Positions 8,624 to 17,177 of a DNA stretch of 64,000 nucleotides are shown piece after piece (position 1 is the first letter of the stretch; each line of letters opens with the position of its first letter). The notes under the pieces are model-generated. The model saw only the letters and a program-made list of their open reading frames with translations, did not search any database and had not been told where the DNA came from. The stretch comes from Cohnella herbarum (GTDB lineage Bacteria; Bacillota; Bacilli; Paenibacillales; Paenibacillaceae). The DNA lies in assembly GCF_012849095.1 (NCBI RefSeq), contig NZ_CP051680.1:5766001-5830000 (forward strand), written 5' to 3'. A program made the position numbers and the translations under genes.

Positions 8624-9688
8624 ATGATGAATAAGATCAAAGTAGCGGTGATCGGCTGCGGAGCTATCGCCAGCAGTCAGCACATTAAGGCTTACAAGAA
8701 CAGTCCCTACGCAGAAATCAAATATTTATGCGATATTGATATGGCTCGTGCCGAGGCGGCCGTCAAGGATGTCGGAACCGGGCAAGCCATAACCGATTAT
8801 CGGATCATTCTAGAGGATCCCGAGGTCGAGGCGGTGTCTATTTGTACGCCGAATCACCTTCATGCGTCGCTCTCGATCGCCTGTTTGCAAGCCGGAAAGA
8901 ACGTATTATGCGAGAAGCCGGCAGCAAGGACTTATGCCGAAGCGCTCGAGATGCAGAAAGCGCAGCGGGAGAGCGGTAAAGTCTTAAATATTGGCGTCGT
9001 GAATCGATTCAACTCCGGCGTCAACGTCATTAAAGACATGATCGAAACGGGAGAGTTGGGCGAAGTCTATCATGTCTACGTCAGTTTCCGCGCGCATCGG
9101 TCGATTCCCGGACTAGGCGGAGCTTTCACGACGAAGGCGATAGCCGGCGGAGGCGCGCTGATCGATTGGGGAGTGCATTTTCTGGATATCGTGATGTATT
9201 GCCTCGGCGATCCGCTGCCGAAGACGGTAACGGGTCAAGCCTATAGCAAGCTGGGCAAGGACATGAACGAGTACACCTATCTCAATATGTGGGCCGGCCC
9301 TCCTAAGCTTGACGGGACTTACGACGTGGATGATTTCGTTACGGCGCTCATACGGACGGAGGGGCCGACCGTTACGTTAAACGGAGCTTGGGCTCAGAAC
9401 ATTGGTATCGACGAGATGTATATCGATTTCTTGGGCGACAAGTCGGGCATCCGCCTTCAGTACGGCCAGGAATTTCAGTTGTTCAGCGCGCGCAACGGCT
9501 CCTTGATGGAATCGACCCCGAAATATCGCGCAAGCGATATGTTCCAGAACGAGATCGACGGCTTCCTTCGCTGTATTCGCACGGGCGAGAAGCTGCCGTC
9601 CCATATCGACACGGTTATCCTGACCTCCCGTATTATTCAAGCAATCTACGACTCGTCGGATCGGCATAAGGAAATCACGTTGGACTAA
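8624..9688 (+). CDS. Gfo/Idh/MocA family oxidoreductase
   Basis: The 354-residue protein has an N-terminal Rossmann domain (VAVIGCGAIASSQHIKAY, residues 7-24), the NADP/NAD site CTPNHLHASL and the family signature CEKPAART (about residues 96-103), then a C-terminal dimerisation/substrate domain with GGALIDWGVHFLDIVMYCLG, where the His of the GVHFLD motif is the expected catalytic residue. Such enzymes oxidise or epimerise sugars with bound NAD(P). Known relatives include the oxidoreductases that interconvert 2,7-anhydro-sialic acid and sialic acid, which makes its place behind a NanE-linked importer notable, but substrate cannot be assigned here. GGCGGTGAACA precedes the ATG; a second ATG follows immediately. 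Confidence 0.9.
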   Translation: MMNKIKVAVIGCGAIASSQHIKAYKNSPYAEIKYLCDIDMARAEAAVKDVGTGQAITDYRIILEDPEVEAVSICTPNHLHASLSIACLQAGKNVLCEKPAARTYAEALEMQKAQRESGKVLNIGVVNRFNSGVNVIKDMIETGELGEVYHVYVSFRAHRSIPGLGGAFTTKAIAGGGALIDWGVHFLDIVMYCLGDPLPKTVTGQAYSKLGKDMNEYTYLNMWAGPPKLDGTYDVDDFVTALIRTEGPTVTLNGAWAQNIGIDEMYIDFLGDKSGIRLQYGQEFQLFSARNGSLMESTPKYRASDMFQNEIDGFLRCIRTGEKLPSHIDTVILTSRIIQAIYDSSDRHKEITLD

Positions 9689-9700
9689 TCGGAGGGTGTT

Positions 9701-10549
9701 ATGGCTACGATCGGTTTCATTGATTATTACTTGGACGAATGGCATGCGGACAATCTTCCCGGCTGGATAGCGGAAGCTACGAACGACGGCATGCAGGTCA
9801 AATTCGCATACGGTCTGATCGATTCGCCGCATGGGCTCAGCAATGCCGAGTGGTGCCGCAAGCACGGCATCGAATTGCTCGACTCGATAGAGGAGGTCGT
9901 GGAACGGAGCGACTATCTTGCCGTGTTGTCGCCGGACCATCCTGAATTCCATGAACGGCTAGCCGCCTTGCCGCTACAATCGGCCAAACCGACGTTTGTC
10001 GACAAGACGTTCGCGCCGGATCGTGCTGCAGCGATTAGGTTATTCGACGCGGCAAGTCGATCCGGTACTCCGCTATTCTCTTCATCGGCGCTGAGATTCG
10101 CTTCGGAATATACCGACGAGCTTAACCGTTCCGGGGGGCGGCGAATCGATACGTTGTGCAGCCAAGGGCCGGGTCAATTCGGCAATTATGCGATTCATCA
10201 GATCGAACCGATCGTGTCGATCATGGGCGCGGATGCACGGCGAGTTCAATTCATCGGGACGGAGAGGACGCCTGCGTTGGTCATCGAATACTCGGACGGC
10301 CGCAGGGCAACGATGCATCACTTAGAGGGCTCCCCGTTTCGATTGACGTACCAGTACGAGGAAGGGGTCGCCTTACAAGCGACGGCTGAGGCCGATTTCT
10401 TCGCGCCGTTCGTCCGTAGTCTCGTACGATTTTTCCAAACCGGTCAATCTCCGGTAGATCCGGCGGAGACGATTGCGGTCATCACCATCATCGAATATGC
10501 CCGCAAGGCCGCCGCTTCTCCGGGAATGTGGTTGGAGCTGCCATCGTAA
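9701..10549 (+). CDS. Divergent Gfo/Idh/MocA-like protein
   Basis: This 282-residue protein looks like a degenerate or specialised Gfo/Idh relative: a short N-terminal alpha/beta domain, VLSPDHPEFHERL in the position of the CTPNHLH motif, FVDKTFAPD where the EKP motif is expected, and a C-terminal domain with GQFGNYAIHQIEPIVSIMG. The usual glycine-rich GxGxxG loop is absent (N terminus is TIGFIDYYLDEWHADN), so dinucleotide binding is doubtful or altered. It follows the preceding oxidoreductase by 12 bases with GGAGGGTGTT as ribosome site and is almost certainly in the same operon, perhaps as a partner subunit or a non-redox enzyme on the same substrate. Confidence 0.75.
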   Translation: MATIGFIDYYLDEWHADNLPGWIAEATNDGMQVKFAYGLIDSPHGLSNAEWCRKHGIELLDSIEEVVERSDYLAVLSPDHPEFHERLAALPLQSAKPTFVDKTFAPDRAAAIRLFDAASRSGTPLFSSSALRFASEYTDELNRSGGRRIDTLCSQGPGQFGNYAIHQIEPIVSIMGADARRVQFIGTERTPALVIEYSDGRRATMHHLEGSPFRLTYQYEEGVALQATAEADFFAPFVRSLVRFFQTGQSPVDPAETIAVITIIEYARKAAASPGMWLELPS

Positions 10550-10574
10550 TTGACCGATATTTAATATGGAATAG

Positions 10575-10619
10575 AAATACAGAGCGCTTGAGGATATCCT
10601 CGGGGCTCTGTATTTTTTT
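10575..10619 (+). terminator. Rho-independent terminator of the amino-sugar importer operon
   Basis: AAATACAGAGC at 10575-10585 pairs with GCTCTGTATTT at 10605-10615, the loop contains a self-complementary GAGGATATCCTC, and a T7 run follows. This is a classical terminator 26 bases after the last gene of the operon. Confidence 0.88.
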
Positions 10620-10685
10620 GGTAGACGATGCGGAATTACGTTAAAATAAAAATCGAACGGTTAATAGAGGGGGAGAGTCGCGTAC

Positions 10686-11885
10686 ATGGATACAATCTCG
10701 ATTACGAAGCTTCAAGCAAGAAGATTTCTGCTGAAATACCACGGGTTAAGCGACGAGTTCGAATTTCGCGGTAAAGAGGGCGTTCTGGCTTACGTTCGGA
10801 GAGTCGGTTGCATCCAGTACGATCCGCTTAACGTCGTCGGAACGAATCCGGAGCTCGTGCTGCGTTCGAAAGTCGAGGACTTCGATCTCGGCATGCTCTC
10901 GGAGCTACTGTATACCGATCGGAAGCTCGTCGATTATTGGGATAAATGCATGTCGATTTTTCCGACGGAGGACTGGCCTTATTTCTCGCGGATGCGTGAG
11001 CATTACGGTGCATGGTGTCGCTCGAATGAAGCGGTCTCTGGACGGGTTCGCGCGGAAATCGAAAGCAGGGGAGCGCTCTGTTCAGGGGATTTGGAAGACA
11101 ACGAGAAAGTCGACTGGGCGTGGGGGCCGACGAGATTATCCCGTGCCGCGTTAGAGGGCATGTACCATGCCGGGAGACTTAGCGTCCACCATAAAGCGCA
11201 TACCCGCAAGTATTACGACCTGACGGAACGTCTGATTCCGGAAAAGCTGCTCGCCGAACAGGATCCTTTCGAGACGGAAGGACAATATTACGCTTGGTTC
11301 GTCATGCGGCGCATCGGAAGCGTTGGTTTATTGTGGAATAGGCCAAGTGATGCTTGGCTCGGAATCCGCGGGATGAAGAGTCTCGAGAGGAGCGAGGCGT
11401 TCGCAAGGCTTGCGGAGGAGGGGCGAATCTTGGCCGTGAAGGTCGAAGGGCTACAGCATCCGCTCTACATGCGAAGCTCGGATCGGGAGATCATGGATAG
11501 AGTCCTGTCGGACGATCGGCCGAACGATCGGGCAAGCGTGCTTGCTCCGCTGGACAATCTGATGTGGGACAGGCAGTTGATTCGGGAGCTGTTCGATTTC
11601 GAATACCGCTGGGAAGTGTACAAGCCTGCGGCAGAAAGAAAGTACGGATATTATGTGCTGCCCGTCGTCTACGGCGACCGAATCGTCGCCCGGTTTGATC
11701 CGGTTAAGCATCGGAAGAACGCACCGTTGACGATCCGCAACTGGTGGTGGGAGGAAGGCGTAGACGCGGGCGACGGTCGGATGTCTGAGAGCATCGACCG
11801 GTGCCTCGAACGTTTCGCTTCGCAACTCGGTACGTATTATCAGGCAAGGGACAACGGCGCTTCCTCCTCTGCCGGGCAGCCTTAG
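10686..11885 (+). CDS. YcaQ-like winged-helix DNA glycosylase family protein
   Basis: The 399-residue product belongs to the HTH_42 (YcaQ/AlkX) superfamily of winged-helix proteins, some of which excise bulky or crosslinked alkylated bases from DNA. Near residues 44-46 it has Q-Y-D within VGCIQYDPLNVVG, matching the Q-hydrophobic-D catalytic motif of the YcaQ subfamily rather than the QxQ of AlkZ. Other family landmarks are DYWDKCMSIFP, the HHKAHTRKYYDLTERLIP block and LAPLDNLMWDRQLIRELFDFEYRWEVY. The ATG is preceded by GAGGGGGAGAG. It stands alone after a terminator and ends by overlapping the stop codon of the convergent pentapeptide gene. Confidence 0.88.
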   Translation: MDTISITKLQARRFLLKYHGLSDEFEFRGKEGVLAYVRRVGCIQYDPLNVVGTNPELVLRSKVEDFDLGMLSELLYTDRKLVDYWDKCMSIFPTEDWPYFSRMREHYGAWCRSNEAVSGRVRAEIESRGALCSGDLEDNEKVDWAWGPTRLSRAALEGMYHAGRLSVHHKAHTRKYYDLTERLIPEKLLAEQDPFETEGQYYAWFVMRRIGSVGLLWNRPSDAWLGIRGMKSLERSEAFARLAEEGRILAVKVEGLQHPLYMRSSDREIMDRVLSDDRPNDRASVLAPLDNLMWDRQLIRELFDFEYRWEVYKPAAERKYGYYVLPVVYGDRIVARFDPVKHRKNAPLTIRNWWWEEGVDAGDGRMSESIDRCLERFASQLGTYYQARDNGASSSAGQP

Positions 11886-12751
11886 GCGGACCAATGATCC
11901 GGGCGAGCGAACGAAGGCGGCAGTTTGGTATCGGCATTGCCTTTCGCGGCGTTGAGTTGGAATTGGGTGAGGAAGAGGCACGAGGTAAGGTCGGCACCTC
12001 TAAGGTCGGTGTCTCGGAAATCGGCTCCGATGAGGTCGCAAACTCTAAGATCCGCTCCTCTAAGATCGGCCGCAATGAGATATGCGCCTCTTAGATTGGC
12101 ATATCGAAGATCGGCTCCCTTAAGATTGGCCCCGATAAGGTCGACTCCCCTGCCAAGTCCTTTTCGTTGCTTCAGAGGGCCTTTGTGCCGGCGGCGGGCG
12201 TCTTCTCTTACGAGCTCGCTTGTTTGCATGAGCAGGGAATTGACGTTCGCGCGGTGCGCGGCCACGTCAAGATTCATTAAGGAGGCGGGACGGAGGCGGG
12301 TGAGCCGTTGCGTCTCGCCGAGAGCTTCTCGGATCGAATCGTGCAGGGCTTGGGCGGGCTGTAATGCAAGCGCTTCGGACAGATACCAGAGCAATTCATG
12401 AAGCTGCCGCATGATCGGAAATACCTCGAACATTTGCTTCGCGGATTCCGGGGCTTGTCGCCAATCTCGGCCATTGTAGGTAAATTGGGAAACCTGCTGT
12501 CCAGCGCCGAAGCAATCGTAAACGGTGCAGCCTCGAAAACCGCGCTCTCTAAGGCTGTCGTGAACGCCGCAACGGAATTCCTCTCGCAGATTTTGGCAGG
12601 GCTTTCCGGCATCCTTATCCATTGCGAAGTCTACCGAAGCCGCGAAGGGCAGCGAGACGCAACACAAGCCGAAGCAGCTCTCACAGTCGGCTCGCAGGCT
12701 TAGGCGGCTATTGTCGAGAGAGGGTGTGGAATAATCTTGTTTTTCAAACAA
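11882..12751 (-). CDS. Cys-cluster plus pentapeptide-repeat protein
   Basis: The 289-residue protein has two parts. Residues about 18-85 carry a cysteine cluster (CESCFGLCC, then KPCQNL, RCGVH and GCTVYDC) likely to bind a metal or Fe-S centre. Residues about 210-262 form around ten pentapeptide repeats of the A(D/N)LRG type, which fold as a right-handed quadrilateral beta-helix. A helical stretch joins them. The start is TTG with AAGGTGATCC at proper spacing. I recognise the Cys-pentapeptide architecture from other Gram-positive genomes, but no function is established to my knowledge. The last four bases overlap the stop of the convergent YcaQ-like gene. Confidence 0.85.
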   Translation of the reverse strand: MFEKQDYSTPSLDNSRLSLRADCESCFGLCCVSLPFAASVDFAMDKDAGKPCQNLREEFRCGVHDSLRERGFRGCTVYDCFGAGQQVSQFTYNGRDWRQAPESAKQMFEVFPIMRQLHELLWYLSEALALQPAQALHDSIREALGETQRLTRLRPASLMNLDVAAHRANVNSLLMQTSELVREDARRRHKGPLKQRKGLGRGVDLIGANLKGADLRYANLRGAYLIAADLRGADLRVCDLIGADFRDTDLRGADLTSCLFLTQFQLNAAKGNADTKLPPSFARPDHWSA

Positions 12752-12903
12752 AATAGGATCACCTTCGATTCGTTTTATTCCTAAAACCGTGAACGTCTCA
12801 CTTTATCTATCATAATTTCGTTTATCCTGCAGTACAACCCCTCTAATAGATTGTTCAGATCCGCAAGCATGCCGGAATCTGTACATCGCAAGAATGACTA
12901 TCT

Positions 12904-12945
12904 AAAAAGGACCGGTAATCACCAGGTAAGCGGTGTTTGCCGGCC
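12904..12945 (-). terminator. Terminator of the SLH propeller gene
   Basis: Read on the minus strand, GGGCCGGCAAACACC pairs with GGTGATTACCGGTCC and is followed by TTTTT. A separate perfect 16-base palindrome (CTTAGGATATCCTAAG, 12956-12971) lies directly between the stop codon and this stem. Confidence 0.85.
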
Positions 12946-12971
12946 CTTGCCTTGTCTTAGGATATCCTAAG

Positions 12972-15900
12972 TTAAATCAATTTTAGTGCTATTAGCATCC
13001 GATAGATAAGCTCGGCGCTTTCGGCACGCGTTGTTTGTTTATCTGCCTGAATCGTAAAGGAATCATCGTTGCTTACAATGCCTTGCTGAATAACTGCATG
13101 AACGGCTTTCGCTGACCAGGCTCTATACCCCGCGGATGAATCAAATTGCATGGAATTATCGGAGGTATTCGACTTGTATCCCCCATAGAGAAGGGATTGA
13201 TAAATGATGGATACCATTTCTTCCTGCGTAATCGTTTGATCCGGTCTGAACGTTCCATCGGTATAACCCTTGAAGAGGCCGGCGCTAACGGCTGCCGACA
13301 CCGAATCGGAGTACCAAGCGGAATTCTTGACATCTTTGAAGTTAGAAGCTGCCGACGATGGTACTATTCCAAGCGCTTTGACCAATAGGGAAGCTGCTTC
13401 GGCACGAGTAACAAGTCCGTTAGGTTTGAAAGTGCCGTCTACATATCCCTTCACAACCATTCTCACGGCCAATTTTTCTATCGAGGTCTTAGCAAAATCC
13501 TCCGAGTTCACATCACTAAATTTCTTATCTTGGGAAACTATGGAGTATATAGAATTTCCTTTGCGATAGATTGTCGCGGTTATGTTGTCTCCTACTTTTT
13601 GGAATGTCGCCGGAACCGGCACAATCGCACCGCTAGTGGGATCGATCATAACAGCCGACAATGATTCAATGGACTGACTCGGTTTCATGATCACGATAAT
13701 GTGTCCGATATACTCTTCGGTATTGTGAATATCAACGGGTGATGCGCCCACCGTTTCTTTGCGAATGGAGAATTCGTAGGATTGACCTACCTGCTGAATG
13801 AGTTGTGAGCTAATCAGCTTATTTACCGTATCGGAGTCCGGAGCGTTCACGGGTGCAATCGTGAGAATAAATTTAGTTTTTTCGGCATTGGTGCCAGACA
13901 ATCCTAGGGCGCTAACTGGAATAACCAGCCCTGATTGAACTCCAACGATTTCTATAAAAGCCGCCCCGTCTTTGCCGATTATTTTAGCGATTTGGGCGCC
14001 GTTTAGCGTCACTGAAATTGGATCTGTTTGCTTATCGATCTTGATTACGATTTTATTTGAGGAGCCCTTCCACTTGGCTAATTCAGCGTCTAGAGCGGAA
14101 TCGTTTAGACTCACAGCAGTTAAGGAAGATCCATTTGAGGTTTTGAAGGTTTGAGTAGAGGCTAGTTGGCCACCACCGCCACCACCACCACCGCCACCAC
14201 CGCCACCGCCACCAACGATGCCACCACTGCTACCGCCACCGGTGGACGTAGGGTAGTTCTTGTAGACGTAAAAGCTTTCTCTTTTACCTGGGGATGTAAC
14301 CGTAACGAACAGATATTTTACCATATCATTAAGATTCAGATTTTTAACGACGGCGCTAGTCGAACCCGCGGGTACGGTCTGTTGTCCATAAAGCGTTGAA
14401 TCGTCGGAGTATACTCTGACAGTGTCGCCGGCCTTAAGTCCATTTACCGTAACTGAATCCGAAGCGCCGCCAACCGTATTTGCGACTAGGATTTGACTAG
14501 GGGCTGGGGCAACGGTCATTCGATCAGGAATCTCTGTTAAGTAGTAACCCGGTGCTTCACTTCCATCTTCGCTTACCAGTTGCACTGCGATTAGAAAAGC
14601 ATCTTGAGGAATTAATGTGCCCTGCGGAATAGTAAGCTCGTAATGAGCTTGTCCAGAGGCTGCTACGAAACCGATAGGGTTCCCGATGACATTGCTGTCC
14701 CCTCCGAAATATACGGCATAGCGGTCACCGGCAATTTCCCCGACGGCGGCATCGAAAGTTACCTTACCGCCGATTGAGTTGGGGGAAGTATCGGTATCCA
14801 CTAGTAAGGCATTATCAACGTAATAGGTGCTTTCATCCCATAACCGAATCATTAATTTATAGTCTTCCATGATTTCGTAATTTAGAGATACGATAGGAAT
14901 AATTCCGATCTTCTTCACCGAAGCGGGAAGGGACTTATTTAACGTAAGTGAGTAGGAACCATCAGGTTCGATTAAATAAACAGAATCATAGCTGACGTTT
15001 TCGACTACTTGATCTGCGGCATCATAATATCGGATTTGATAGCTGCTAACAGCCTGTTCCATTAGTCCAGGTAGGAACGTAAGATTACCTTTTATCTTCT
15101 GAGGCTCTGGATTCTCATCGAAGAAATAAGCTGCCTGAGGTCGTATTCCGTCTTCGAATTTCTGCTTCATACTAGCGAGGTTATCGAATTTATGAAGAGA
15201 ATATTGTGCATTGCTTACTGATTTGTTTTCGATTAATAGAATGAAGGAGCCGTCACTTTGTATATATCCATTAGAAACCGAAATAGGGAACTTGAGTATC
15301 GGGTTGAAGGTATCCCGGTCGTATATGCCGTTGCTGGCAAGTACGTGATTTCCTCGAGCGGATAATAGTTTGGCAGAATAGGACCCGTTCTTATATTCTC
15401 CGTGGATCTGATTTAAGTTATTAGCTGAAAATCTATGCGCAGCATAATAGACATAATCACCATCATGGATGGCTTTTTTTGAGGGATAACTGTAACCATT
15501 TGCAGTCTTCTCAATAATCTGGCCACTACTTGTATTCATCTTATAGAGCTTACCACCAGAGGAATCGGTCTCGCCTATGTATAAGATAGATGCATCGGGA
15601 CTCATTGTAAGTTTTGGCTTGTAGTAGTCTGCCCGTTCCGTTGAATATACAGAGTCCGTCACGCCAATATTTTGAAAACTTCCATATTTAATATAATACG
15701 CCTTCCCAATTCCAGCTGCTATATCCTCCGTTAAGGATCCGACTTCAATTTCGGTTATGGGTGCCATGAAATTGGTTTCGTTATTCGTATCGATTTTAGC
15801 AATGTGCGTGCTGCCACTTAACGAGACATAAAGAATACCATCGCGAATGTCTACATCCGAAGGCAGAGAACCGATGTATCTATCGGCTATTACCTCGAAT

Positions 15901-16979
15901 GTATCCATGTCGATCTGCAGGAGGCGATTGACCTCGCGTGAAATGGCATATAAATATTTCTCGTCCTTCCCTACGGCCCATGAATCCAGATTGCGATTTA
16001 ATGTAATTTGCTTTTCGCCATTCTCGTATTCAATTGCAGGTTGAGGTGCTGGAGGTATATCGAAGGCACGTTTACGAATGACGGACGTTCCCAATTCGTT
16101 GGTGTATAAATTACGGTTTCCGTCGACTTTAGCTTGGATTTGTTGATACAACGAATCATAGGTTGCAACAAGTATCCCTTCGTCTTTAGTAAGGATCCCA
16201 TTCTGCGTGTAGAGGTAGGTATCGTCAACGGATACTACTACACCTGTAGAGGAAGTAGAGATAATCCGTTTTGTTTCCGGGTCTATACGTGCTGCACCAT
16301 AATAAACATCCCCTTCATTGACTAAGAGCGAGGCGGGAAATCCCATATTAGGCTCGATGGACCATAACCTACTTCCATCGTTTGTATTGTACGCGTTAAG
16401 CCCGGAAGTGCCTGTCTCACCTGCATAGAGCCGATGCGTAATGCGGTCTGCTACCAGCAAAGGTTGATATATGCTTTGCTCTATTTTCGAATCCAGACCA
16501 GTAGTCAAATCCTTACGATAGATTTCAGTCCACTGGTTACCACCGGTATAGAATAAACTGTTACCATCAACAGCGACTTGTGTTGGTTGAATAACAGTAG
16601 ATAGAGTAGTCTCAACTGATCGACTATCAAGGTTGACTACGGCGATGAAAGTCGCACCGCCTAAAGCCACGTATAATTTGTTGTCGACAATATCCATGCC
16701 TCTCGGATTTGACCCGATCGCAAGTCTTTTCTCGATTTGCATCGTTTCTATACTGATAAACAACAGTTCATTAGTTTCGGGTGCGGTGGCATACAAATAA
16801 CCTCTTTGTTCATCAATCCGCATGGCGCCTACCCTAGAGCCGGTGTTCAGGGATACATCGGTTAAGACTGGAGTAGAGGCTGCTGCTTCTTGAATGGAAA
16901 TAGCATTAGGCATAAAGCAAGATACCCCGATTACGATCATGCAAAGGAAGACAATTTTCTTTTGAAGATAGCGATACAT
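12972..16979 (-). CDS. SLH-domain cell-surface protein with beta-propeller repeats
   Basis: A 1335-residue secreted protein. Residues 1-35 are a signal peptide. Residues about 36-640 are repeated YVTN/propeller-like blades (for example IDEQRGYLYATAPETNELLFIS and GNPRGMDIVDNKLYVALGG). Beta-sandwich-like segments follow to about 930, then a flexible linker with 15 consecutive glycines, a further domain, and three C-terminal S-layer homology motifs (VKGYVDGTFKPNGLVTRAEA, FKGYTDGTFRPDQTITQEE and a third, more divergent one) that anchor proteins to pyruvylated wall polymer. The first SLH motifs are well conserved; the third lacks the GYxDGTF core. Function of the propeller is unknown; protein or carbohydrate binding at the cell surface is likely. 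It is monocistronic. Confidence 0.9.
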   Translation of the reverse strand: MYRYLQKKIVFLCMIVIGVSCFMPNAISIQEAAASTPVLTDVSLNTGSRVGAMRIDEQRGYLYATAPETNELLFISIETMQIEKRLAIGSNPRGMDIVDNKLYVALGGATFIAVVNLDSRSVETTLSTVIQPTQVAVDGNSLFYTGGNQWTEIYRKDLTTGLDSKIEQSIYQPLLVADRITHRLYAGETGTSGLNAYNTNDGSRLWSIEPNMGFPASLLVNEGDVYYGAARIDPETKRIISTSSTGVVVSVDDTYLYTQNGILTKDEGILVATYDSLYQQIQAKVDGNRNLYTNELGTSVIRKRAFDIPPAPQPAIEYENGEKQITLNRNLDSWAVGKDEKYLYAISREVNRLLQIDMDTFEVIADRYIGSLPSDVDIRDGILYVSLSGSTHIAKIDTNNETNFMAPITEIEVGSLTEDIAAGIGKAYYIKYGSFQNIGVTDSVYSTERADYYKPKLTMSPDASILYIGETDSSGGKLYKMNTSSGQIIEKTANGYSYPSKKAIHDGDYVYYAAHRFSANNLNQIHGEYKNGSYSAKLLSARGNHVLASNGIYDRDTFNPILKFPISVSNGYIQSDGSFILLIENKSVSNAQYSLHKFDNLASMKQKFEDGIRPQAAYFFDENPEPQKIKGNLTFLPGLMEQAVSSYQIRYYDAADQVVENVSYDSVYLIEPDGSYSLTLNKSLPASVKKIGIIPIVSLNYEIMEDYKLMIRLWDESTYYVDNALLVDTDTSPNSIGGKVTFDAAVGEIAGDRYAVYFGGDSNVIGNPIGFVAASGQAHYELTIPQGTLIPQDAFLIAVQLVSEDGSEAPGYYLTEIPDRMTVAPAPSQILVANTVGGASDSVTVNGLKAGDTVRVYSDDSTLYGQQTVPAGSTSAVVKNLNLNDMVKYLFVTVTSPGKRESFYVYKNYPTSTGGGSSGGIVGGGGGGGGGGGGGGGQLASTQTFKTSNGSSLTAVSLNDSALDAELAKWKGSSNKIVIKIDKQTDPISVTLNGAQIAKIIGKDGAAFIEIVGVQSGLVIPVSALGLSGTNAEKTKFILTIAPVNAPDSDTVNKLISSQLIQQVGQSYEFSIRKETVGASPVDIHNTEEYIGHIIVIMKPSQSIESLSAVMIDPTSGAIVPVPATFQKVGDNITATIYRKGNSIYSIVSQDKKFSDVNSEDFAKTSIEKLAVRMVVKGYVDGTFKPNGLVTRAEAASLLVKALGIVPSSAASNFKDVKNSAWYSDSVSAAVSAGLFKGYTDGTFRPDQTITQEEMVSIIYQSLLYGGYKSNTSDNSMQFDSSAGYRAWSAKAVHAVIQQGIVSNDDSFTIQADKQTTRAESAELIYRMLIALKLI
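14169..14213 (-). repeat. Polyglycine-coding microsatellite (15 GGY codons)
   Basis: Fifteen successive GGT/GGC codons encode the hinge between the propeller half and the wall-anchoring half of the SLH protein. Slippage in this triplet array would change hinge length without breaking the frame. Confidence 0.85.
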
Positions 16980-17177
16980 TCACGGACATCCTCTCTAATG
17001 GGCGCGATGGTTATGCATTGCTCTATTGTAACTTATATCCATATTATCGAATAGAATTATTTTGGGAAAAGCTGGGTAACGAAATGCACTTCGGCGTGTA
17101 TTGGGAGGAGAACCGAATAATTAGGGAAATCATACACTGGGCTTATATCCGCTTTTTCCGAGAGAGGAATATGAGTG

